From positions 17,632 through 81,631 of the forward strand of contig NZ_KQ948432.1 of assembly GCF_001514065.1 (NCBI RefSeq): a DNA stretch of 64,000 nt, in the 5' to 3' direction. The notes beneath the pieces were generated by a model that saw nothing but the letters and a program-made list of their open reading frames with translations, had not been told where the DNA came from and did not search any database. Of this stretch, positions 40,082-47,280 are shown piece after piece (the stretch's first letter is position 1; each line of letters starts with the position of its first letter). This stretch comes from Streptomyces antibioticus. GTDB taxonomy: Bacteria > Actinomycetota > Actinomycetes > Streptomycetales > Streptomycetaceae. The position numbers and the translations under genes were made by a program.

Positions 40082-40729
40082 TCACCCCTTCTTCCCGGGC
40101 CGCCGCACATGCAGCGCCAGCGAGGGCGGCCGGGCCAGCCCCAGCCCCTGGATCGCGTCGCCGAGCACGGCGTCCAGATCGGCGCGTACGTCGTCCAGTT
40201 CACGGAAGTGTGCGACCGCGCTGACGTCGGCCTTGGTGCGGGACAGCCGGACCCGCACCGACTGCACACCGGCGACCTCGACGGCCCGGTCGCGCAGGAC
40301 CAGGGCGGCGGCCTCGCGGTACAGGCCGGCGCGTACGTCGGCGTGGGTGCGCCGCATGGGCAGGACGCGGCGCAGGCCGGGGGTGGCGGCGAGGACGATC
40401 AGCCAGAGGCCGAGGGCGGCGGCGACGCCGGCACCGACGAGGACCCAGGTGTCGTCCAGGGGCCGCTCGGCGAGCTGGGTCGCCAGTTCGCGGCGCCAGC
40501 GCATGGCCGGCCGTCCGGCGCGGACGGCCGCGATGTCGTAGAGGAAGAGTCCGGCGACGGCGAGGAGCAGTACCGCGACGACGGCCGCGGGGACGCGCCG
40601 GGGCGACCAGAAGCGGCCGCTGCCGCCGGCCCCTTCGAGGACCGGTGGTGGTGTGTGGTCCGGTTCGGTCGGTTTCTCCAGAACCGGCAGTCGTTGGGTC
40701 GTGCCCTCGGAGCCCTGGGGCTCGCTCAT
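40082..40729 (-). CDS. DUF6286 membrane protein (Asp23 operon)
   Basis: A 215-aa protein with a polar N-terminal tail, two helices (VPAAVVAVLLLAVAGLFLYDIAAV and TWVLVGAGVAAALGLWLIVLAA) and a C-terminal cytoplasmic domain. RLSRTKADVSAVAHFRELDDVRADLDAVLGDAIQGLGLARPPSLALHV has the AmaP/Asp23-like alpha-beta pattern. I recognise it as DUF6286, found in actinobacterial Asp23 loci. It is probably a second membrane anchor for Asp23-type proteins. ATG 40729 has GGGAGGA four bases upstream and overlaps the preceding stop by 4 bp. Confidence 0.8.
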   Translation of the reverse strand: MSEPQGSEGTTQRLPVLEKPTEPDHTPPPVLEGAGGSGRFWSPRRVPAAVVAVLLLAVAGLFLYDIAAVRAGRPAMRWRRELATQLAERPLDDTWVLVGAGVAAALGLWLIVLAATPGLRRVLPMRRTHADVRAGLYREAAALVLRDRAVEVAGVQSVRVRLSRTKADVSAVAHFRELDDVRADLDAVLGDAIQGLGLARPPSLALHVRRPGKKG

Positions 40730-41100
40730 CGCGTCCTCCCCTGTGCCGCGCCGTGCGTCGGGGTCAGATGCAGCCGCTCGACCTGGACCGCGACCTCCGA
40801 CACCTCCATTCCCACCAACGCGCGTACCCGCTCCACCACTTGTCGACGCACCCGGGCGCAACGGGCGCCGATGTCGGTGGGGTAGCCGAGTTCGAGGTGG
40901 ACATGGACGCGCGCCGTGTCGTGGTGGACCACCACGGTGGCGTGCGCGGGCGCGGCCTCGTCGGGGACCTCCCCGATCACCTCGCGCGCCGCCTGCGAGG
41001 CGATCTTCGCCACCACCCGGTCGGCGATCCGCGTCGCGCCGCGTTCGCCGGGCGGTACGACGGTCAGGGGTCTGCGCAACTCACCGGCGTCTGCGGTCAT
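40726..41100 (-). CDS. Asp23/Gls24-family protein (second copy)
   Basis: A 124-aa cytoplasmic envelope-stress protein. The Asp23 signature is ATRIADRVVAKIASQAAREVIGEV, followed by beta strands (VVVHHDTARVHVHLELGYPTD) and a helix-strand pair (VRRQVVERVRALVGMEVSEVAVQVERL). It lies in an operon with two predicted membrane anchors; both its start and stop overlap neighbours by 4 bp. In Firmicutes Asp23 forms a submembrane network around cell-wall stress; the role in Streptomyces is not established. Confidence 0.87.
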   Translation of the reverse strand: MTADAGELRRPLTVVPPGERGATRIADRVVAKIASQAAREVIGEVPDEAAPAHATVVVHHDTARVHVHLELGYPTDIGARCARVRRQVVERVRALVGMEVSEVAVQVERLHLTPTHGAAQGRTR

Positions 41101-41297
41101 CTGGGTCCCTGCCGGTCGCGGCGGTCGTCACGGGTTCGGAAGAAGTCGCCGATCTCCAGGTCTCCCTCCATGAAGCGGCCGACGACGAACCCGATCGCGC
41201 CCAGGGCCGCCACCAGCAGGAAGGCCCCGAACCCGCCGAAGTACCCGGCGAAGCCCAGCGCCATACCGGCGATCATGCCGACCACGGCCATGCTCAT
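41097..41297 (-). CDS. small DUF2273-like membrane protein
   Basis: A 66-aa protein, almost entirely two membrane helices (MAVVGMIAGMALGFAGYFGG and GAFLLVAALGAIGFVVGRFMEG) with a charged C-terminus EIGDFFRTRDDRRDRQGPR. Size, topology, the FVVGRxxEG motif and position between two Asp23 genes match the DUF2273 proteins of Firmicutes asp23 operons. The start is ATG 41297, with GGGGAG seven bases upstream. It overlaps the next gene by 4 bp. Confidence 0.78.
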   Translation of the reverse strand: MSMAVVGMIAGMALGFAGYFGGFGAFLLVAALGAIGFVVGRFMEGDLEIGDFFRTRDDRRDRQGPR

Positions 41298-41328
41298 GCC
41301 GCACTCCCCTCAGCCGCCCTCAGACCCT

Positions 41329-41793
41329 TCACTGGATCCGGGGCTCCGGCTCGTCGTCCTCTTCCTCGGGCAGTTTCACGTCGCTGACCGCGATGTTGAC
41401 CTCGACCACCTCCAGGCCGGTCATCCGTTCCACGGCCGCGATGACGTTCTCCCGGACGGCCCGGGCCACGTCGGCGATCGACACGCCGTAGTCGACGACG
41501 ATCTCCAGGTCGAGCGCGGTCTGCACCTCGCCGACCTCGGCCTTCACGCCTCTTGTCACGGACTTCGAGCCGCCGGGCACCCGGTCTCGGACGGCCCCGA
41601 AGGTGCGGGAGAGCCCGCTGCCCATGGCGTGCACGCCGAGGACGTCCCGGGCAGCCAGCCCGGCGATCTTCTCCACGACTCCGTCGGCGATGGTGGTCCG
41701 CCCCCGGGTCGCCGGGTCACCGCCGCCGCGCTTGACAGCCTTGCGCGGCTGCGTGGCGGCCTCCACGTCGGGAGTCTGCGTCTGCTCAGTCAT
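41329..41793 (-). CDS. Asp23/Gls24-family envelope stress protein (first copy)
   Basis: A 154-aa protein with an N-terminal Gln/Pro/Arg tail and the Asp23 domain: TTIADGVVEKIAGLAARDVLGVHAMG, EVQTALDLEIVVDYGVSIADVARAVRENVIAAVERMTGLEVVEVNIAVSDVKL. It ends in an acidic PEEEDDEPEPR tail. It is the first gene of the operon Asp23-DUF2273-Asp23-DUF6286-AmaP. It is divergent from a 226-aa protein that also shows Asp23-like strand-helix patterns, with 87 bp between starts. Confidence 0.9.
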   Translation of the reverse strand: MTEQTQTPDVEAATQPRKAVKRGGGDPATRGRTTIADGVVEKIAGLAARDVLGVHAMGSGLSRTFGAVRDRVPGGSKSVTRGVKAEVGEVQTALDLEIVVDYGVSIADVARAVRENVIAAVERMTGLEVVEVNIAVSDVKLPEEEDDEPEPRIQ

Positions 41794-41880
41794 CGCCGTA
41801 CATCCCTTTCGATCGTCGTCCTTGAACCACCGTAAGTCGGGTTGCGACCGCGCGCGCCGGAGATGGGGCAGGCTGGAGCA

Positions 41881-42561
41881 ATGACCGACCGATGGACACA
41901 GTCCGTACGGCATCAGCTCGGCCTCGGCAGGCTGCTGCCCCTGGGGGGCGCGCGTGACGGCGCGTGGATCGCGGAGGAGGCGGCCGAGGCGGTGCTGCGG
42001 CGTGCGGTACGGGGAGTGCGCGGCGTACGCCTGGAGTCGCTGCGGATCGCGCTCGCCGATCCGGAGTCGGCGCACGAGCCCGTCGTACCGCCGCCGCCGA
42101 GCGCGCTGCCGCCGGGGCCGTTGCGGATCTCGGCGGGGTTCGCGGCGACCGCGCAGGAGCCGCTGCCGACGACGGCGGACCGGCTGCGGACGAGCCTGGC
42201 GACCGCGGCCGCGCAGCTGCTGGGGCTGGTGGTGGCCGAGGTCGATCTGAAGGTGACGGCGCTGCTGGACGAGGAGCCGGAGGCCGCTGCGGTACGACGG
42301 CCCGAGCCGCCGTCTGCCGTGGTGGCCGACGATCCCGCGGCGGCCGCCGCCCTCGCGGTGCCCGGCGTCGCGGGGATCACCGCCGCGCTGGGGCAGGCGG
42401 TGCGGAGCGAGGCGGCCCTGCCGCGCCGCCACGTCCGGGTGGAGGTGGCGGTCGACGCGGGCCACCGGGCGCTGGACGTGGCCCGGGCGGTCCGCGAGCA
42501 GGTGGGGAGGGCGCTCCCCGATCATCCGACGGTGGCGGTGCTGGTCACCTCGGTCGGGTGA
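41881..42561 (+). CDS. Asp23-associated protein with two diverged Asp23-like modules
   Basis: A 226-aa Ala/Val-rich cytoplasmic protein. The C-terminal segment ALDVARAVREQVGRALPDHPTVAVLVTSVG parallels SIADVARAVRENVIAAVERM...VNIAVSDV of the divergent Asp23 gene. A second, earlier segment (ADRLRTSLATAAAQLLGLVVAEVDLKVTALL) has the same helix-then-strand order. I therefore read it as a duplicated, strongly diverged Asp23-like protein; that reading is an inference from patterns, not a database match. ATG 41881 has GGAG close upstream. Confidence 0.65.
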   Translation: MTDRWTQSVRHQLGLGRLLPLGGARDGAWIAEEAAEAVLRRAVRGVRGVRLESLRIALADPESAHEPVVPPPPSALPPGPLRISAGFAATAQEPLPTTADRLRTSLATAAAQLLGLVVAEVDLKVTALLDEEPEAAAVRRPEPPSAVVADDPAAAAALAVPGVAGITAALGQAVRSEAALPRRHVRVEVAVDAGHRALDVARAVREQVGRALPDHPTVAVLVTSVG

Positions 42562-42573
42562 GGGACACGGGCG

Positions 42574-43368
42574 TCACTCGCCGATGCCGGCCAGGTCGCG
42601 CAGACGGCGTGCCTGTGCGGCGCGCTCGGCGGCGCGCTGCTCGTCGTAGGTGCGGTCCTGGGCGCCGCGGAGCAGCGCCTTGGTCTCGATGACGGCGTCC
42701 CGCGGCGCTGCCAGCAGGGCGCCGGCGAGGTCGCGTACGGCGTCGTCGAGCTGGTCGCCGGGCACGGCGATGTTGGCCAGACCGGTGTTCACCGCTTCCT
42801 CGGCCAGGACGAAGCGGCCGGTGGCGCAGATCTCCAGCGCACGGGCGTAACCGACCAGCGAGACGAGCGGGTTGGTCCCCGTGAGGTCCGGGACCAGGCC
42901 CAGGCTGGTCTCACGCATGGCGAACTGCACGTCGTCGGCGACGACGCGAAGGTCACACGCGAGCGCGAGCTGGAAACCCGCCCCGATGGCATGCCCCTGG
43001 ACGGCGGCGATGGACACGATGTCGCTCCGCCGCCACCAGGTGAAGCCCTCCTGGAACTCCGCGATGGCAGCGTCGAGTTCGGCGTCACCACTGCGGGCGA
43101 GGTCGATGAACGACGGCTCGCCCTCGATCCCCTCCGGCGTGAACATCTGCCGGTCGAGCCCCGCAGAGAAGGACTTGCCCTCACCGCGCAGCACGACGAC
43201 CCGGACGGAGCCCGGCACCAGCCGACCCGCCTCGGCGAGCGTCCGCCACAGAGCGGGGCTCTGCGCGTTGCGCTTGGCCGGGTTGGTCAGCGTCACCGTG
43301 GCGAGGGTGTCCTCGACGGTGAGCCGTACGCCGTCCTTGTCGAGCAGGGGAACGAGTTCCTGGCCCAT
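42574..43368 (-). CDS. enoyl-CoA hydratase/isomerase family protein
   Basis: A 264-aa crotonase-fold enzyme. The oxyanion-hole segments are GKSFSAGLDRQMF (~67-79) and VQGHAIGAGFQLALACDLRVVADD (~120-143). The catalytic Glu of the SLGLVPDLTGT region is shifted, with Asp/Pro instead of the usual Pro-Glu-x-x-x-Gly, so isomerase or atypical hydratase activity is possible. The last third is helical. ATG 43368 has GGAGGCGCCCC upstream. It lies downstream of gbn on the same strand, after a 128-bp gap. Confidence 0.88.
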   Translation of the reverse strand: MGQELVPLLDKDGVRLTVEDTLATVTLTNPAKRNAQSPALWRTLAEAGRLVPGSVRVVVLRGEGKSFSAGLDRQMFTPEGIEGEPSFIDLARSGDAELDAAIAEFQEGFTWWRRSDIVSIAAVQGHAIGAGFQLALACDLRVVADDVQFAMRETSLGLVPDLTGTNPLVSLVGYARALEICATGRFVLAEEAVNTGLANIAVPGDQLDDAVRDLAGALLAAPRDAVIETKALLRGAQDRTYDEQRAAERAAQARRLRDLAGIGE

Positions 43369-43496
43369 GGGGCGCCTCCGATGAGTGCGGTCATCCGCCG
43401 TGCCACACGGCACGGCTAAGTGACTGCACAGTAACCACCCGGACGGTCAGCCGACCGACCGGGTGGCCACCATCGAAGCCGAGGGGCCGCCCGGAA

Positions 43497-43718
43497 TCAG
43501 GACGACGCGGCCTTCTTGCCCCGGGTCGCGCCGCCACGCCCACGAAGCGTGACGCCCGACTCGCTGAGCATCCGGTGTACGAAGCCATACGAGCGGCCGG
43601 TCTCTTCGGCCAGCGCCCGAATGCTCGCACCGGAGTCGTACTTCTTCTTCAGGTCTGCCGCGAGCTTGTCGCGCGCGGCGCCGGTTACCCGGCTGCCCTT
43701 CTTCAGAGTCTCGGCCAC
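43497..43718 (-). CDS. gbn: Gbn-like GATC-binding nucleoid-associated protein
   Basis: A 73-aa basic protein: N-terminal Lys/Arg-rich helix (KGSRVTGAARDKLAADLKKKYD), a helix-turn-helix ASIRALAEETGRSYGFVHRMLSE, and a basic Gly-rich tail RGRGGATRGKKAASS. Length, sequence style and position next to an enoyl-CoA hydratase gene match what I remember of SCO1839 (Gbn), a small abundant protein that binds GATC sites and affects sporulation and antibiotic production. GTG 43718 has GAGGAGG five bases upstream; the ORF extends to 43859 without support. The region upstream holds an unusual GATC cluster. Confidence 0.85.
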   Translation of the reverse strand: MAETLKKGSRVTGAARDKLAADLKKKYDSGASIRALAEETGRSYGFVHRMLSESGVTLRGRGGATRGKKAASS

Positions 43719-44053
43719 CCGTGCCTCCTCATGGGAAGTGCGCTCTGGTCTCCTCATGATCACCCCTCCCGGGCTTCCTGGCCACCCATTCGGCAAGGTC
43801 CGTAAGACAAGGTTGTGACGACAGGAGCGCATCCCCACATACGGAATCTGGAATTCCACGACGGCGCGTTCGTACCGCCGAACGGGTTCATTTGTGAACG
43901 GGCAGGTCAGAGACGTACGGCGGCCGACCCCTTGTCGACAAAGGGATCGGCCGCGAAATGGATGTAGGACACACCCCGGTACGAGGAGATCTCACACAGA
44001 TGGTGGATCAACGGTAAGCCGAATGATCCATACGCCGTGGATCACGCATTCGA
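43719..44053. promoter_or_regulatory. gbn upstream region with ABC-F terminator and GATC cluster
   Basis: This 335-bp gap has no gene. From the ABC-F side it contains five GATC sites (43988, 44006, 44025, 44040, 44052), including GATCCA-n7-TGGATC at 44025-44043. A sixth GATC (43945) is inside the terminator stem, and a seventh is at 44071, just inside the ABC-F gene. Nearer gbn is a less GC-rich stretch (43795-43900) containing TGGAATTCCA, likely the gbn promoter region. Confidence 0.5.
43921..43953 (-). terminator. terminator of the ABC-F gene
   Basis: 13-bp arms CGGCCGACCCCTT (43921-43933) and AAGGGATCGGCCG (43941-43953) with one G.U-type position and a GTCGACA loop, about 100 bp after the ABC-F stop. 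Confidence 0.75.
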
Positions 44054-45652
44054 TCAAGCCAGGGCGACCAGATCCGCGTAGTCGGCGCCCCACAGGTCCT
44101 CGACGCCGTCCGGCAGCAGAATGATCCGCTCCGGCTGGAGCGCCTCGACGGCGCCCTCGTCGTGGGTGACCAGGACGACGGCGCCCTTGTAGGTGCGCAG
44201 CGCGCCGAGGATCTCCTCGCGGCTGGCGGGGTCGAGGTTGTTGGTGGGCTCGTCCAGGAGCAGCACGTTCGCCGACGACACCACCAGGGTGGCGAGGGCG
44301 AGACGGGTCTTCTCACCGCCGGAGAGGACGCCCGCGGGCTTGTCGACGTCGTCACCGGAGAAGAGGAAGGAACCCAGCGTCTTGCGCACCTCGACGAGGT
44401 CGAGGTCGGGGGCCGCCGAGCGCATGTTCTCCAGGACCGTGCGGTCCGGGTCGAGGGTCTCGTGCTCCTGGGCGTAGTAGCCGAGCTTGAGACCGTGGCC
44501 GGGCACGACCGCGCCGGTGTCCGGCTGCTCGGTGCCGGCGAGCAGGCGCAGCAGCGTCGTCTTGCCCGCGCCGTTGAGGCCCAGGATGACCACGCGGGAG
44601 CCCTTGTCGATGGCCAGGTCGACGTCGGTGAAGATCTCCAGCGAGCCGTACGACTTCGACAGGCCCTCCGCCATCAGCGGGGTCTTGCCGCAGGGCGCGG
44701 GCTCGGGGAAGCGCAGCTTGGCGACCTTGTCCTGCTGGCGGACCGCCTCCAGGCCGGACAGGAGCTTGTCGGCGCGCTTGGCCATGTTCTGCGCGGCGAC
44801 CGTCTTGGTGGCCTTGGCACGCATCTTGTCGGCCTGCGAGTGCAGGGCGGCGGCCTTCTTCTCGGCGTTCTGCCGCTCGCGCTTCCTGCGCTTCTCGTCG
44901 GCCTCGCGCTGCTGCTGGTAGAGCTTCCAGCCCATGTTGTAGACGTCGATCTGGGCGCGGTTGGCGTCCAGGTAGAAGACCTTGTTGACCACCGTCTCGA
45001 CCAGGTCGACGTCGTGGGAGATCACGATGAAGCCGCCGCGGTAGGTCTTCAGGTAGTCGCGCAGCCAGACGATCGAGTCGGCGTCGAGGTGGTTCGTGGG
45101 CTCGTCGAGGAGCAGCGTGTCGGCGTCCGAGAACAGGATGCGGGCCAGCTCGATACGGCGGCGCTGACCGCCGGAGAGGGTGTGCAGCGGCTGGCCGAGC
45201 ACCCGGTCGGGCAGGTTCAGCGCGGCGGCGATGGTGGCGGCCTCGGCCTCGGCGGCGTACCCGCCCTTGGTCAGGAACTCCGTCTCCTGGCGCTCGTACT
45301 GCCGCAGCGCCTTCTCGCGGGTGGCGCCCTGGCCGTTGGCGATGCGCTGTTCGTTCTCGCGCATCTTGCGGATCAGTACGTCGAGGCCGCGCGCGGAGAG
45401 GATGCGGTCGCGGGCGAGGACGTCGAGGTCGCCGGTGCGGGGGTCCTGCGGGAGGTAGCCGACCTCACCGGAGCGGGTGATCTGGCCGCCGGCGGGGATG
45501 CCCTCGCCGGCGAGGCACTTGGTGAGGGTGGTCTTCCCCGCGCCGTTGCGGCCGACCAGGCCGATGCGGTCGCCCTTGGCGACACGGAAGGTGGCGGACT
45601 CGATGAGGACTCGGGCGCCGGCGCGCAGCTCGATACCGGTGGCGGAGATCAC
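44054..45652 (-). CDS. ABC-F family ATP-binding protein (ribosome-associated type)
   Basis: A 532-aa cytoplasmic protein with two ABC domains and no membrane segments. Domain 1 has GRNGAGKTT, LSGGQRRRIELARIL and TLLLDEPTNHLD. A charged linker of about 80 residues follows (QQQREADEKRRKRERQNAEKKAAALHSQADKMRAKATKTVAA). Domain 2 has GLNGAGKTT, LSGGEKTRLALA and VLLLDEPTNNLD. ABC-F proteins act on the ribosomal E-site in translation (EttA/Uup-like) or antibiotic protection; which applies here is not decidable. GTG 45652 is chosen with GGAG nine bases upstream and matches the usual VISATGIELRAG start. Confidence 0.92.
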   Translation of the reverse strand: MISATGIELRAGARVLIESATFRVAKGDRIGLVGRNGAGKTTLTKCLAGEGIPAGGQITRSGEVGYLPQDPRTGDLDVLARDRILSARGLDVLIRKMRENEQRIANGQGATREKALRQYERQETEFLTKGGYAAEAEAATIAAALNLPDRVLGQPLHTLSGGQRRRIELARILFSDADTLLLDEPTNHLDADSIVWLRDYLKTYRGGFIVISHDVDLVETVVNKVFYLDANRAQIDVYNMGWKLYQQQREADEKRRKRERQNAEKKAAALHSQADKMRAKATKTVAAQNMAKRADKLLSGLEAVRQQDKVAKLRFPEPAPCGKTPLMAEGLSKSYGSLEIFTDVDLAIDKGSRVVILGLNGAGKTTLLRLLAGTEQPDTGAVVPGHGLKLGYYAQEHETLDPDRTVLENMRSAAPDLDLVEVRKTLGSFLFSGDDVDKPAGVLSGGEKTRLALATLVVSSANVLLLDEPTNNLDPASREEILGALRTYKGAVVLVTHDEGAVEALQPERIILLPDGVEDLWGADYADLVALA

Positions 45653-45841
45653 GGACAGACTCCAGGGCGTGTGTATGACGGTTGTGGGCGGCTGAGGACG
45701 TTCCCGCCGTCTAATGCGCGAGGAGAATGGCCATGGGCCAAGTCTAACGGGGGCGTGCAAGCACTTTTTCTGGGTGCGGGTGTTCGAGGTCCTCGGTCTG
45801 CTCCGGGTGCGGGTGCCGGAGCCGTGGATCACGATGACCGC

Positions 45842-46735
45842 ATGCAGTTCGACGACGACGCCAAACTGGACACCTCCGAGGTCCAGGACGTGCGCGGCAG
45901 CCGCATCCCCGGAGGCAGGGCGGCCGTCGGCGGCGGCATCGCCGGGCTGATCGCGCTGCTGCTGGGGCTGTTCCTGGGGGTGGGACCCGACCAGCTGGGG
46001 CTCAGCGACAGCGGCGGGGGCCAGGCGGCCGCCACGGCGTCCCCCTTCACGCAGGTCCAGCAGAGCTGCCGCACCGGGCAGGACGCCAATACCCGGGACG
46101 ACTGCCGGATCGTCGCGGTCGTCAACAGCGTGCAGGACTACTGGGAGCTGGAGTTCGCCCGGCGCAACGGCCTGTACTCCCGCTCCCCCACCGTCTTCTT
46201 CAGTCAACAGGTCGGCACGGCGTGCGGGTCGGCGACCTCGGCGGTCGGGCCGTTCTACTGCCCCGGCGACCGGAAGGTCTATCTGGACCTCGGCTTCTTC
46301 GACGAACTGCGGTCGAAGTTCGGGGCGAGCGGCGGCCCCTTCGCGCAGGCCTACGTCGTCGCCCACGAGTACGGGCATCACGTGCAGGACCTGATCGGCA
46401 CGCTGAGCCGCTCCCAGGACGGGCGCACGGGCGCGAGCAGCAACGCGGTCAAGGTCGAGCTCCAGGCGGACTGCTACGCCGGGGTGTGGGCGCACCACGC
46501 GACCACCACGAAGGACGAGTCGACCGGACGGCCCCTCATCACCAGCCTCACCGCCGCCGACATCACCGACGGTCTGGACGCGGCGGCGGCCGTGGGCGAC
46601 GACCGGATCCAGGAGCGGTTCCAGGGGCGGGTGACGCCGGAGTCGTGGACGCACGGGTCGGCGGAGCAGCGGCAGCAGTGGTTCCGGACCGGGTACGAGA
46701 GCGGCGACATGGCGAAGTGCAACACCTTCCGCTGA
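45842..46735 (+). CDS. YpfJ-type neutral zinc metallopeptidase
   Basis: A 297-aa membrane-anchored protein. A charged N-terminus with QDVRG is followed by one helix (IAGLIALLLGLFLGVG) and an extracytoplasmic domain with the zinc motif AHEYGHHVQ (HExxH, near residue 178) and ELQADCYAGVWAHH, supplying the third ligand and a conserved Asp-Cys. This is the YpfJ/DUF2342-like neutral zinc metallopeptidase family (PF04228). Substrates are unknown. ATG 45842 has no strong ribosome site. It is divergent from the ABC-F gene. Confidence 0.9.
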   Translation: MQFDDDAKLDTSEVQDVRGSRIPGGRAAVGGGIAGLIALLLGLFLGVGPDQLGLSDSGGGQAAATASPFTQVQQSCRTGQDANTRDDCRIVAVVNSVQDYWELEFARRNGLYSRSPTVFFSQQVGTACGSATSAVGPFYCPGDRKVYLDLGFFDELRSKFGASGGPFAQAYVVAHEYGHHVQDLIGTLSRSQDGRTGASSNAVKVELQADCYAGVWAHHATTTKDESTGRPLITSLTAADITDGLDAAAAVGDDRIQERFQGRVTPESWTHGSAEQRQQWFRTGYESGDMAKCNTFR

Positions 46736-46802
46736 CCGGTGCGAGGGTTTCCCCAGGTCAGGGGTCGTTGTCAGTGGTCGCTGCGAGACTGGGCCACACG
46801 TC

Positions 46803-46817
46803 GAAATCGTCGATTTC
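46803..46817. promoter_or_regulatory. palindrome upstream of the VOC gene
   Basis: GAAATCGtCGATTTC, a perfect 15-bp palindrome, 34 bp before the start at 46851, in an AT-richer patch. Candidate operator; no regulator assigned. Confidence 0.45.
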
Positions 46818-46850
46818 CGAATGTTTCCGGATCACGAGGGAGTGATCGGC

Positions 46851-47264
46851 ATGGCAGGCACGAGCGGTGGGCGGCCCAGCATCTATCCGACGCTGCTGTA
46901 CGCGGACGCCAAGGCGGCCATCCGGCAGCTGACGGAGGCGTTCGGCTTCACCGAGCTGTCGCTGTACGAGGGTGAGGACGGCTCGGTGCTGCACGCCGAG
47001 CTGGTGCAGGGCAACGGCGCGGTGATGGTCGGCTCCAAGGGCCGTGGCGGTCTCTTCGACGCGGCGATGAAGGACGCGGGCACGACCGGGGTGTACGTCG
47101 CCGTGACCGACGTCGACGCACACCACCGGCACGCCGTGGAGCAGGGCGCGGAGATCCTGATGCCCCCGACGGACCAGGACTACGGGGCGCGGGACTACAT
47201 GGCCCGTGACGTCGAGGGCAACGTCTGGAGCTTCGGGACCTACACGCCGGAGATAGGCGGCTAG
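46851..47264 (+). CDS. VOC family (glyoxalase/PhnB-like) protein
   Basis: A 137-aa vicinal-oxygen-chelate protein with one paired betaalphabetabetabeta module: YPTLLYADAKAAIRQLTEAFGF, then LHAELVQGNGAVMVGSKGR, a second half starting GVYVAVTDVDAHHRHAVEQGAEILMPPTDQDYGARDYMARDVEGNVWSFGTY. The PhnB-like pattern (YxDxxxAIxxLxxxFGF and RDPEGNxWxF-like end) is clear. Possible functions include antibiotic binding or small-molecule modification. ATG 46851 has GAGGGAG eight bases upstream. Confidence 0.88.
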   Translation: MAGTSGGRPSIYPTLLYADAKAAIRQLTEAFGFTELSLYEGEDGSVLHAELVQGNGAVMVGSKGRGGLFDAAMKDAGTTGVYVAVTDVDAHHRHAVEQGAEILMPPTDQDYGARDYMARDVEGNVWSFGTYTPEIGG

Positions 47265-47280
47265 GCCTCCGCTCCCCTTC

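Noticed and set aside
45755-45769. GTGCAAGCAC followed by TTTTT between the ABC-F and metallopeptidase genes
   Set aside because: Looks like a mini terminator, but the two genes diverge from this point so no transcript ends here; the stem is only 4 bp.
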